Below are positions 1 through 6,884 of a stretch of 9,364 nt of DNA, piece by piece. The number at the start of each line of letters is the position of its first letter. The stretch's first letter is position 1. Location of the stretch: positions 1 to 9,364 of the forward strand of contig JAKOPB010000011.1 in assembly GCA_022257805.1 (NCBI GenBank), given 5' to 3'. Below the pieces are notes generated by a model. The model did not search any database and had not been told where the DNA came from. It saw only the letters and a program-made list of their open reading frames with translations. The position numbers and the translations under genes were made by a program. The stretch is from Nanobdellati archaeon (GTDB lineage: Archaea > Aenigmatarchaeota > Aenigmatarchaeia > PWEA01).

Positions 1-1
1 G

Positions 2-901
2 ACCGATATAAAGCTGTGGGATATAGAACCCTTCGAACCAGTAGAGGTCAAACTGTATCGTTGTGGCAAGGAGTTCAAGCTTGGTCCATTGAAGGAGATG
101 TTGCAGGAGGGTGAGGAGTACGGTATGATAGTTATGGATACAAGCGAGGCGGACCTGGGAGTTCTAAAGGGCAAGAAGGTGGTTCCCAAGCAACATATAT
201 CCAGTCTTGTTCCAGGGAAGAGTAAGCCAGGAGGCCAGAGTGCAGCTCGTTTCGAGCGTGTACGTGAGGGACTTCTGGATGATTATCTGAAGAACGTTGC
301 TGAAACTGCTAAGCAGGTCTTTGATCTAGATGAACTGAAAGGTGTTATATTGGGCGGACCCGGCCCGCTAAAGGAAAAGTTTGCAGAGGGCGGCTACCTG
401 CCCAGTTCTTTCAAGGATAATATAATATCGATCAACAGTACCAGTTACACGGGCGAACAGGGTTTCGAAGAACTCCTGAAAAGAAGTAAGGAAGAACTGC
501 GTGAGACCGAACTTGAGGAGGAGAAGGAGCTTCTCCAAGAGGTTTTCAACAGACTCAGAGAGGACGGAAAGATTGCATACGGTGTTGATCAGGTTCTGAG
601 ATCGCTTGATCTCGGTGCAGCAGAGAAGGTTATAATATCTGAGGACCTCGACAAGCAAAAGGTCGATATTTCCTGTGAGTGTGGTTACGAGGGAGAAGAG
701 ATTTCAGGAGAAGATGATTTAACCTGTCCCGAGTGTGGTGAATCTGTGGAGTCAGAAGGTGAGGATCTATTTGATGTTTTCCAGAAGAGGGCAGAAAATA
801 TCGGCGCAGAAACCGAGTTCGTATCTACGGATACCAGCGAAGGTGAGCAGTTATACAGGATGGGAGGAGTCGCTGCCTTCCTTAGGTTTAGGATAGAGTG
901 A
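2..901 (+). CDS. prf1: Peptide chain release factor aRF1, 5'-truncated
   Basis: This is the archaeal class I release factor, which recognises all three stop codons in the ribosomal A site and triggers peptide release. The reading frame is open from the window edge, so the first roughly 115 residues, including the stop-codon-reading NIKS domain, lie outside. The visible 299 residues begin at the end of domain 1. Domain 2 carries a run matching the family signature HISSLVPGKSKPGGQSAARF, with the catalytic GGQ at 230-238. Domain 3 follows and contains a small zinc ribbon, with Cys pairs CEC at about 674-682 and CPEC at about 727-738. The protein ends in TGA at 899-901, directly against the stop codon of the convergent NYN gene. 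The signature distinguishes it from the paralogue Pelota, which lacks GGQ. The ATG at 89 is internal and is not the start. Confidence 0.96.
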   Translation, partial: TDIKLWDIEPFEPVEVKLYRCGKEFKLGPLKEMLQEGEEYGMIVMDTSEADLGVLKGKKVVPKQHISSLVPGKSKPGGQSAARFERVREGLLDDYLKNVAETAKQVFDLDELKGVILGGPGPLKEKFAEGGYLPSSFKDNIISINSTSYTGEQGFEELLKRSKEELRETELEEEKELLQEVFNRLREDGKIAYGVDQVLRSLDLGAAEKVIISEDLDKQKVDISCECGYEGEEISGEDDLTCPECGESVESEGEDLFDVFQKRAENIGAETEFVSTDTSEGEQLYRMGGVAAFLRFRIE

Positions 902-1396
902 TCAGTCCCCTTCTTCCATATACTTCTTGAGGTCGAGTACCTCGTCGGCTGCATTTTTGAGCGCCGTAGAGAATCCAGGATCCATCCCCATAACTACAAC
1001 TCGGACACCTTCTCTTTTCGCCTTCTGTATGACTGGCAGGAAATCCGCGTCCCTTGTTACCAGAACCATCACGTCCAGACCATGCTCAAGGGCCTCCACA
1101 GCTTTTACAGCCATGGACACATCTATATCGCTCATCCCTTCGCCCTCCTGTTCACCACCCAGAGAAATCACAGGCTCAAAGCCCTGGGATGCGACTGCTT
1201 CTATAAGTTTCTCGGAAGCGAACTGGTTCATGAACACCTTTGCATTTGTTATCCGGCCATAGCTTGAAACCTTCTCCCTGAGTTTGTCCAGGTTCACATC
1301 GAACTGCTTTCTGAGTATGTTCGGACCGTCAACAAAGAGACCCACCCTTTCACCGCTTTTCCCAGAAGATTTACGTCTAACCTTGTCTAAAACCAT
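902..1396 (-). CDS. NYN-domain (DUF88/LabA-like) putative RNase, TIGR00288-like
   Basis: This 164-residue protein has a single NYN (PIN-like) domain and is expected to be a metal-dependent RNase. The acidic residues typical of the fold are visible: D23 in LFVDGPNI, D90 and D92 in MSDIDVSMAVKAVEAL, and D116 and D118 in VTRDADFLPVI. The C-terminal segment VRVVVMGMDPGFSTALKNAAD is the usual last strand and helix. The N-terminal 17 residues are basic and probably disordered. Length and motifs fit the archaeal family TIGR00288, whose substrate is unknown. The ATG start is preceded five bases upstream by GGGTG, a weak ribosome-binding site. The gene lies 33 bases after tatD on the same strand, so the two are probably cotranscribed. 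It converges on the aRF1 gene with no bases between the two stop codons. Function beyond nuclease fold membership is inference. Confidence 0.88.
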   Translation of the reverse strand: MVLDKVRRKSSGKSGERVGLFVDGPNILRKQFDVNLDKLREKVSSYGRITNAKVFMNQFASEKLIEAVASQGFEPVISLGGEQEGEGMSDIDVSMAVKAVEALEHGLDVMVLVTRDADFLPVIQKAKREGVRVVVMGMDPGFSTALKNAADEVLDLKKYMEEGD

Positions 1397-1429
1397 CTAA
1401 ACACCCATTTGTCCTTTTTTATTCGCGGG

Positions 1430-2200
1430 TTAAATATCTATAGGTAGGTCGAAAACCTTTTTTGCGTTTTCACCGGCACTTTCCCATACTTTCTTGAAGT
1501 TCCGTCCTTTCACCTCGGCTACCCTCTCTGCGACGTCCCATATGAACCAGGGTTCAGATCTGTCTGATTTTTTCTTTGCGAGAAAGGGCGCGTCCGTCTC
1601 CAGTAGTAAGTTTTCATGGGGTAATACGTCTATTATTCTCTCATACTTTTTCTGGCTCCGAAAGATTATGCCACCCAGTGATATGTAGTATCCTTCCTCC
1701 AGTGCATCCCTGAGGTGCTTTATGTTTCCGGCAAAGCAATGTATTACCACGTCTCCTTCCTTGTGTTTCTTCAGAATCCGAAGGGTTTCGTCCATGGCTT
1801 TTCGGGCATGTACCACAACCGGTAGATCCAGGTCGTTGGAAAGTTTTATGAAGTCCGCAAAGATCTCTTTACATCTTTTTCTCTTTCTTGGATCTCTCAC
1901 CTGTGCGTGGTCCAGTCCTACTTCTCCTATAGCAACTATATCGTTTCTTCTTTCCTTTATAATCCTTTTAAAATTCTCTAGTTCATCGTCCGAGGCCTCT
2001 AAAGCTCTTTTTGGATGAAGACCAAGGCTGGGAAAAATAAATTCCTTATGTTCCCTGTGTAACCTTATAACGTCTCTTGCCTTGTTTATTTCAGCAGAGG
2101 AATTAACAACGGCCTTTATTCTGTCCTTGGCCTTATCTATGACCTCTTCTCTATCCCCGTCAAAGTGTTTGAACTCCAGGTGACAGTGGGAGTCGATCAT
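1430..2200 (-). CDS. tatD: TatD-family metal-dependent deoxyribonuclease/hydrolase
   Basis: This 256-residue TIM-barrel amidohydrolase-superfamily enzyme belongs to the TatD family, cytoplasmic metal-dependent DNases (3'-5' exonuclease in E. coli). The complete metal set is visible: H5 and H7 in MIDSHCHL, E93 in IGEVGLDH, H131 in VVVHARKA, H154 in VIHCFAGN and D203 in LLLETDAPFL. The length is normal for the family. The start is fixed by the motif beginning at residue 1 and by a good TATA box 27 bases upstream, which implies a leaderless mRNA. It is the first gene of a probable two-gene unit with the downstream NYN nuclease. It is divergent from hypC across an 85-base spacer. Its stop is TAA, the only one in the window. 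The physiological substrate (DNA repair, DNA turnover or other) cannot be told from sequence. Confidence 0.93.
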   Translation of the reverse strand: MIDSHCHLEFKHFDGDREEVIDKAKDRIKAVVNSSAEINKARDVIRLHREHKEFIFPSLGLHPKRALEASDDELENFKRIIKERRNDIVAIGEVGLDHAQVRDPRKRKRCKEIFADFIKLSNDLDLPVVVHARKAMDETLRILKKHKEGDVVIHCFAGNIKHLRDALEEGYYISLGGIIFRSQKKYERIIDVLPHENLLLETDAPFLAKKKSDRSEPWFIWDVAERVAEVKGRNFKKVWESAGENAKKVFDLPIDI

Positions 2201-2222
2201 AAAAGGGAAATTTGAGCGGAAC

Positions 2223-2237
2223 TATTAATAAGTTTTC
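2223..2237 (-). promoter_or_regulatory. TATA box and BRE of tatD
   Basis: Read on the minus strand, the sequence is GAAAAC followed by TTATTAATA, a good match to an archaeal BRE plus TATA element. The TATA centre lies about 27 bases before the A of the tatD ATG, so transcription should start at or next to the start codon. The bases just upstream of the ATG (TTTCCCTTTT) contain no Shine-Dalgarno sequence, which fits a leaderless transcript. Confidence 0.7.
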
Positions 2238-2245
2238 AGGTTCTG

Positions 2246-2259
2246 TAAAGATTTAACTT
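2246..2259 (+). promoter_or_regulatory. Probable TATA box of the hypCDE unit
   Basis: The sequence TAAAGATTTAACTT lies about 32 bases before the hypC ATG and is the only A/T-rich element at promoter distance. A TAAAG run before ATTTAA could act as the BRE. Initiation 25-27 bases downstream would give a leader of only about five bases. It is weaker than the tatD box on the opposite strand of the same spacer. Confidence 0.5.
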
Positions 2260-2285
2260 GCGAGAACAAAGTTTAGGACGGTATA

Positions 2286-2510
2286 ATGTGTCTTGCGATC
2301 CCTGGAAAGGTTGTGAGTGTGGAGGGAAATAAAGCAGAGGTAGAGTTCGGAGGCGTTGTTAAAGAAGTGCGCATCGATCCTCTGGAAGAAGAGGTGGAGG
2401 CTGGAGATTTTATTCTGAATCATGCTGGCTTCGCTATAACCACAGTTTCCGAGGAGGACGTGTTGAAGAGAAAAGAAGAGTTGGATAATCTGGAGAGTGG
2501 GGTTGAATGA
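2286..2510 (+). CDS. hypC: Hydrogenase maturation chaperone HypC/HupF
   Basis: This 74-residue small chaperone, together with HypD, builds the Fe(CN)2CO moiety and carries it to the hydrogenase large-subunit precursor. The hallmark N-terminus MCLAIPGKVV is present; Cys2 is the essential residue, exposed after Met removal. The second family motif appears as NHAGFAI with H46. The fold is an OB-like barrel with a C-terminal helix (about residues 54-70). The length is typical. The start is fixed because Cys must be residue 2. A near Shine-Dalgarno (AGGACGGT) lies immediately upstream, but the promoter position suggests a very short leader. The stop overlaps the hypD start as ATGA at 2507-2510, so translation of the two partners is coupled. 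Confidence 0.96.
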   Translation: MCLAIPGKVVSVEGNKAEVEFGGVVKEVRIDPLEEEVEAGDFILNHAGFAITTVSEEDVLKRKEELDNLESGVE

Positions 2511-3559
2511 AGGCGCTGGAATTCAGGGACAGAAAACGGACGAAGGAGCTTTTGTCGCAGATTGAAAGGGAAATGCCCGGGAGGAGGGTTAAGGTAATGC
2601 ATGTCTGTGGTACCCACGAGTCTACTATATGTAGATACGGTCTGAGGGAGGCCCTCCCGGAAAATCTGGAGCTTGTCCAGGGTCCTGGCTGTCCGGTATG
2701 TGTTACACCAACAGAGCGAGTGGACGAGGCCGTGGAGCTTTCGAAGAAGGACGGTGTAATCGTTGCGACCTTTGGAGATATGACCCGTGTTCCCGGAAGC
2801 TCGGAGAGCTTGGTGGCCGATGGAAAAAACGTCCGCATTGTTGAGAGCATTGAGGATGCCGCGAAGATGGAAACAGACAAGGAGGTGGTTTTCTTTGGCG
2901 TGGGGTTTGAGACTACGGCGTCCACGTATGCGCCCGTTCTATTAGAAGAACACGAGGGCTTCAGTTTTCTGGGTTCTGTAAGGAGGATACCACCGGCAAT
3001 GAACTTTCTTCTGGAGGAATGTGGTACGAACGTGGACGGTTTTATAGCACCTGGTCATGTTTCCGTTATTATAGGATCAGAGGCCTACAGAGAAGTGGTC
3101 GACAGACACGGAAAGCCCGTGGTGGTCGGTGGCTTTGAACCTTTGGACGTTCTCAGTTCTGTGCTCAAATTAATCAGATCCATTAAAGGAGAGAGTAAGC
3201 TTGTGAACGACTACGGTAGAGCGGTTGATGAGGAAGGCAACGAAAAGGCCCAAATACTTATCGAAAGAGCATTTGAGGTTAAGGAGAGCAACTGGAGAGG
3301 TCTGGGTGATATACCGGATTCAGGCCTTGAGCTTAAGAATGAGGAAAACGATGCTAGAAAGAAGTTTGATTTGGATATAGGAAAAGATGAGACAAGACCC
3401 GAAGGATGTATATGCGAGGAGATAATAACCGGTCAGAGCAAACCGGACGAATGTGAGCTTTTTGCTGGGGGGAAGTGTGATCCCAGGAATCCTGTGGGTC
3501 CCTGTATGGTGGGTAGCGAGGGAATGTGCAACGTATGGTATCGTTACGGAGGTACATGA
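2507..3559 (+). CDS. hypD: Hydrogenase maturation iron-sulfur protein HypD
   Basis: HypD is the scaffold on which the Fe(CN)2CO unit is assembled, in complex with HypC and receiving cyanide from HypE. The protein has 350 residues, a normal length. Visible motifs are VCGTHES (C34), QGPGCPVCVTP (C62 and C65, the redox-active pair region), GVGFETTAS, APGHVSVIIG and GGFEPLDVL. The C-terminal [4Fe-4S] region carries six cysteines at 301, 303, 316, 324, 333 and 341, within contexts such as NPVGPCMVGSEGMC. The start overlaps the hypC stop as ATGA. A GGAG lies 11 bases upstream. The stop overlaps the alternative upstream start of hypE. The residue after CGTHE varies naturally among archaea, so the Ser seen here is not treated as a defect. 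Confidence 0.97.
   Translation: MKALEFRDRKRTKELLSQIEREMPGRRVKVMHVCGTHESTICRYGLREALPENLELVQGPGCPVCVTPTERVDEAVELSKKDGVIVATFGDMTRVPGSSESLVADGKNVRIVESIEDAAKMETDKEVVFFGVGFETTASTYAPVLLEEHEGFSFLGSVRRIPPAMNFLLEECGTNVDGFIAPGHVSVIIGSEAYREVVDRHGKPVVVGGFEPLDVLSSVLKLIRSIKGESKLVNDYGRAVDEEGNEKAQILIERAFEVKESNWRGLGDIPDSGLELKNEENDARKKFDLDIGKDETRPEGCICEEIITGQSKPDECELFAGGKCDPRNPVGPCMVGSEGMCNVWYRYGGT
3548..3553 (+). promoter_or_regulatory. Shine-Dalgarno deciding the hypE start
   Basis: GGAGGT inside the end of hypD is a perfect ribosome-binding site. It stands eight bases before the ATG at 3562 but only two before the ATG at 3556. The spacing therefore favours 3562 as the hypE start. The in-frame ATG at 3526 lies upstream of this site and well inside hypD. 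Confidence 0.7.
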
Positions 3560-3561
3560 AA

Positions 3562-4566
3562 ATGACAGATATCGGTCTAGAAGAAGGGTCGGGAGGCGAA
3601 GAGATGATGAAGCTTTTAGAGGAATCAGTCCTCCCTCACCTTGAAGGAGGGGATTTAGAGGTAGGTCTGGAGGAAATGGATGATGGGGCTGCCTGGGAAC
3701 TACCAGATGGAAACTACCTTGTCTTTACAACCGATACGCATGTAGTGAAGCCCCTTTTTTTCCCAGGTGGGGACATAGGTAGGTTGGCCGTTTCAGGAAC
3801 TGTGAATGACCTTGCTGTTATGGGTGCAGATCCCAAATACCTATCAAGTGCTATAGTTGTCGAGGAAGGTTTTGAAAGAGAGAAGATTGAGAAAATATCC
3901 CGGTCCATGGGCGAAACCGCCGAGGAAGCCGGTGTAAATATAGTCACAGGTGATCTCAAGGTTGTTGAAAGAGGAGGGTTGGACGGGATAACTGTAAACA
4001 CATCCGGAGTCGGCGTTGCCGAAAGACTTACCAGATCCTCTGCTCTTGAGCCGGGTGACAGGATAGTGGTCTCCGGCGATGTGGGAAGACACGGAATGGC
4101 GGTCCTTGTGAGCCGTCATGATCTCGACTTTTCTATTGAGTCGGATGTGAAGCCTGTCAACGGCCTTGTTGAAGGACTTATGGAAGTAGACGGAGTCAAG
4201 TCCTTGAAGGATCCTACGAGAGGTGGTCTTGCAGCCGCGTTAAACGAAATGGCAGATTCCAGTGGAGTGGGTATAGAAATTTCAGAGGAGAAGATTCCCT
4301 TGGATTCTGAGGTTGAAGGTGCTGGCGAAGTTCTGGGAATAAATCCTATTAACCTGGCCAATGAAGGCAGAGTTGTTGTCGGTGTGGAAAGTTCCTCCGC
4401 TGATGAGGTTATGGATGTCTTAAGGAAAAGTAGTTTAGCTCCTGGGGCTGAAGTTATAGGTGAGTGCAAGGAAAAAAATCCAGGAAAGGTTCTTCTTGAG
4501 ACGGAGATAGGGACTAGGCGGATTTTGAGGCCTCCGCGTGGAGATCCTGTGCCGAGAATCTGTTGA
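3562..4566 (+). CDS. hypE: Hydrogenase maturation protein HypE (carbamoyl dehydratase)
   Basis: HypE dehydrates the carbamoyl group that HypF places on its C-terminal cysteine, giving a thiocyanate that is the source of the hydrogenase CN ligands. The protein has 334 residues from this start. It is a PurM/AIRS-like ATP-binding enzyme, with DTHVVKPLFFPGGDIGRLAV and VNDLAVMGADP in the N-terminal domain and DPTRGGLAAALNEMA in the C-terminal domain. It ends in PRIC, the obligatory modified C-terminal Cys, so the reading frame is intact. The start at 3562 is chosen from Shine-Dalgarno spacing; 3556, which overlaps the hypD stop as ATGA, is the alternative. Near the N-terminus the usual HGSGG/HGAGG appears as EGSGG, with Glu in place of His. 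It is the third gene of hypCDE and converges on hypF with a three-base gap. Confidence 0.97.
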   Translation: MTDIGLEEGSGGEEMMKLLEESVLPHLEGGDLEVGLEEMDDGAAWELPDGNYLVFTTDTHVVKPLFFPGGDIGRLAVSGTVNDLAVMGADPKYLSSAIVVEEGFEREKIEKISRSMGETAEEAGVNIVTGDLKVVERGGLDGITVNTSGVGVAERLTRSSALEPGDRIVVSGDVGRHGMAVLVSRHDLDFSIESDVKPVNGLVEGLMEVDGVKSLKDPTRGGLAAALNEMADSSGVGIEISEEKIPLDSEVEGAGEVLGINPINLANEGRVVVGVESSSADEVMDVLRKSSLAPGAEVIGECKEKNPGKVLLETEIGTRRILRPPRGDPVPRIC

Positions 4567-4569
4567 TAT

Positions 4570-6807
4570 CTAACTCCTGCCTGCTACTACTGTCTGGCCG
4601 AAGGATATACCTCCGTCACCGCACGGAACCATCCTGTTGGAAATAAGTTCCAGGTTCTTTCTTTCCACTTCATTTCTCACTGCCCTTGTTATGGAGCCGT
4701 TGTACGCTACGCCTCCTGTGAAACCGATCTTTTCAAGGCCTTTGTCCTCGGCCTTTCTTGCTGCTATTTTACCAAGGCCCTTTCCAAGTGCTTTCTGAGC
4801 TGTGGCTGCTATGTCCTGTTTTTTTACTCCGTTTTCCTTTAGCTCTACCATCCTCCTAAAGATCTTCTGAACATCCAAAACCCTCCTCCCACCTTCTCTT
4901 TTGAAATCAAGCTCTATATCCAAAGGAGTTCCGTTTACGGCTGCTGACTCAAGTTTCAACGCCGGTTCTCCTTGATAGCTTTTCGAGCGGCAGATGTTCA
5001 GAAGCGAGGAAACTGCATCGAGGAATCTCCCTGCACTGGTCGTCGTTGGCGTGTTAAGTCTCTCTTCAGTTTGTCTTATCACTGTTTCCCTTTCCTCGGG
5101 GCCTCTGGGAAAGCTACCGTGTTTGTCGAGAATCCGACGCATGTCATCATCGTAAAGTATACCTGCTATCATCCTTGAAGGAAACTGTATTGCCTTCTCG
5201 CCGCCCGGCATTAGCATTTTACTTAGGCTTCCGAACCTTTCGAAGCTATCGCCGTTGGTGTAGATAACCTCCCCGCCCCATACGTTTCCGTTGTCTCCGT
5301 ATCCTGTACCATCTGCCACTATACCCACAATTTCCTCCTCTTCGTTTTCGCCGAGAACCGAAGCCAGGTGTGCGTGGTGGTGCTGTATCTTTTGTACTTC
5401 TGTACCGAACTCCTCGGCAAGTTCCGTGGTCATGAACCCGGGATGCATGTCACAGGCTACAAGATCGAAGGACTCTGTGCCTGTTATTTTCTTCATATGT
5501 CCTATCGACTCCTTCAGGAAGTTCAGGGTCTCCATATTGTCCACGTCGCCTATGTGCTGCGAAAGGTAGCAGTTTCCGTCCTTGTAAACCGCTACAGTAT
5601 TGCCGAACTCCCCACCCAGCCCAAGAATCCTTTCGTTTCCCAGGTCCACCTCCAAGGGTTCCGGCGTCCAGCCTCTGGACCTTCTTATGAAGCGCCTTTC
5701 ACCGTCGGAAAACCGGACTACTGAGTCGTCACATCTCGCCTCGACCTTTCTCTCGTGGAGCAGTAAAAGATCGGCAATATCTTCCATCTGTTTTATTCTT
5801 TCGTTTTCAACGAGCATGGGCTTTCCGGGTGAGTTGGCGCTTGTCATTACGATGGGGAAGTCTATGTTTTCGAAGATCAGGTGGTGAAGACCTGTATAAG
5901 GGAGCATTATACCTACGTTGCTTAGTTCCGGAGAGACCTCTTGGGAAAGAGGCGAACCGTTCCTTTCCTCGAGAACTACTATCGGTCTTCGTACGGATTT
6001 CAGAGCCTCCCGTTCCCTTTTGTTTGTCCTTGCTATCTTGTCTACGTAATCAAGACCCGGGACCATTACAGCCAGAGGTTTTTCCCTTCTGTTGAGCTTT
6101 TCCTTCAGATTCTGTATGCTTCCGTCCTTTCTTGCGTCACAGGCAAGATGTGTACCTCCTGCACCCTTTAAGGCTATGATACCCCCCTGTTCTAGTATTT
6201 CGGATGCGCTCTGAATAGGTCTTTCTCTGGAAGGAACTGAGAAAAGCTCAGGGCCGCAGTTGGGACATGCGATTGTCTGTGCATGATATCTCCTGTCTCC
6301 TGGGTTTTCGTACTCATCGCTGCAATCTTTGCACATATCGAATTTACCCATTGAAGTTCTCCGTCTGTCGTACGGAAGCTCCTTCACGACTGAAAACCTC
6401 GGCCCGCAGTTGACGCATGAAGTTGCCCAATATCCACTGTACCTGCTCTTTTCGTTCTTTACGTCCTTCAGACAGTCGTCGCATATGGCAGTGTCAGGAG
6501 GTATGGTGCCGCTTCCCCGTGAAGCTTCAGAGGATCCGACAATTTGGAATTCTTCAAAACCAGAAAACTTTCTTTCTTCCTTATCCAGCTGTTTGATGTC
6601 TGCCAGAGGCGGGATTTCCTCTCCGAGTCTTCCTTCGAATTTCTTTACTTTTTCCTTCTCGCCTTCCAGTACTATTTCTACACCACTGTCACCGAGATTT
6701 TTTACCGTTCCATGTAGCTTCAGATCGGTTGCCAGTCTGTAGACGAAGGGACGGAAACCCACACCCTGTACTGTTCCTCGGACCTTCAGGACGGTTCTTG
6801 TTTTCAT
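4570..6807 (-). CDS. hypF: Carbamoyltransferase HypF
   Basis: HypF activates carbamoyl phosphate to carbamoyl-AMP and transfers the carbamoyl group to the C-terminal Cys of HypE, starting cyanide-ligand synthesis. The protein has 745 residues and every domain is present. The acylphosphatase domain (1-90) has VQGVGFR at 13-19. Two zinc fingers are exact Cx2C-x18-Cx2C repeats (C109, C112, C131, C134 and C159, C162, C181, C184). The YrdC-like nucleotidyl domain (about 200-385) has KGAGGTHLACDA, REKPLAVMVP and MTSANSPGKPM. The Kae1-like domain (about 393-745) has the metal-binding HHHAH at 476-480 and VADGTGYGDNG. The ATG start is two residues before the acylphosphatase strand. No clear Shine-Dalgarno precedes it. 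It is monocistronic, divergent from hypA and convergent with hypE. Confidence 0.98.
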   Translation of the reverse strand: MKTRTVLKVRGTVQGVGFRPFVYRLATDLKLHGTVKNLGDSGVEIVLEGEKEKVKKFEGRLGEEIPPLADIKQLDKEERKFSGFEEFQIVGSSEASRGSGTIPPDTAICDDCLKDVKNEKSRYSGYWATSCVNCGPRFSVVKELPYDRRRTSMGKFDMCKDCSDEYENPGDRRYHAQTIACPNCGPELFSVPSRERPIQSASEILEQGGIIALKGAGGTHLACDARKDGSIQNLKEKLNRREKPLAVMVPGLDYVDKIARTNKREREALKSVRRPIVVLEERNGSPLSQEVSPELSNVGIMLPYTGLHHLIFENIDFPIVMTSANSPGKPMLVENERIKQMEDIADLLLLHERKVEARCDDSVVRFSDGERRFIRRSRGWTPEPLEVDLGNERILGLGGEFGNTVAVYKDGNCYLSQHIGDVDNMETLNFLKESIGHMKKITGTESFDLVACDMHPGFMTTELAEEFGTEVQKIQHHHAHLASVLGENEEEEIVGIVADGTGYGDNGNVWGGEVIYTNGDSFERFGSLSKMLMPGGEKAIQFPSRMIAGILYDDDMRRILDKHGSFPRGPEERETVIRQTEERLNTPTTTSAGRFLDAVSSLLNICRSKSYQGEPALKLESAAVNGTPLDIELDFKREGGRRVLDVQKIFRRMVELKENGVKKQDIAATAQKALGKGLGKIAARKAEDKGLEKIGFTGGVAYNGSITRAVRNEVERKNLELISNRMVPCGDGGISFGQTVVAGRS

Positions 6808-6852
6808 AATATCGATTTTTGGAAGAGATCTCTGGTCTAAGGTTGTTCGTGA

Positions 6853-6862
6853 TTTTTAAAAA
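6853..6862. promoter_or_regulatory. Symmetric TATA element between hypF and hypA
   Basis: TTTTTAAAAA is a perfect palindrome and the only TATA-like element in the 77-base divergent spacer. Its centre is about 27 bases before the hypA ATG, giving a leaderless hypA transcript. On the other strand the same distance predicts initiation near 6830 and a hypF leader of about 23 bases. Flanking BRE matches are weak on both sides (TCGTGA before it on the plus strand, CGAATC on the minus strand). Use in both directions is inference. Confidence 0.6.
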
Positions 6863-6884
6863 GATTCGATGCGAACTTTGGCCT

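Noticed and set aside
1412..1421. T-run between tatD and the NYN gene as a plus-strand terminator
   Set aside because: No plus-strand gene ends nearby; aRF1 ends 500 bases earlier. On the strand that is transcribed here the run is A-rich and would not terminate.
2606..2626. HypD motif CGTHES instead of CGTHEH as a possible defect
   Set aside because: From memory of the family this position varies (for example Asp in a Thermococcus HypD), while the Cys and the preceding residues are intact.
3526..3561. Longer HypE from the ATG at 3526
   Set aside because: It lies inside hypD, adds residues with no family match, and the perfect Shine-Dalgarno sits downstream of it at 3548-3553.
4972..6742. 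Several plus-strand open frames of 68-137 codons opposite hypF
   Set aside because: hypF is intact with every catalytic motif. The opposite frames are rich in Ser, Phe and Pro with no recognisable domain, as expected of antisense shadows.
2267..6880. Shared 7-mer AACTTTG/CAAAGTT between the hypC and hypA promoters as a common operator
   Set aside because: The copies are in opposite orientation, at different distances from the starts, and the match does not extend convincingly. Chance is a sufficient explanation.
6819..6884. N-terminal extension of HypA from the in-frame ATG at 6819
   Set aside because: The extension would contain the TATA element and would push the nickel-binding His away from position 2. 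HypA proteins begin MH, so the start is 6885.
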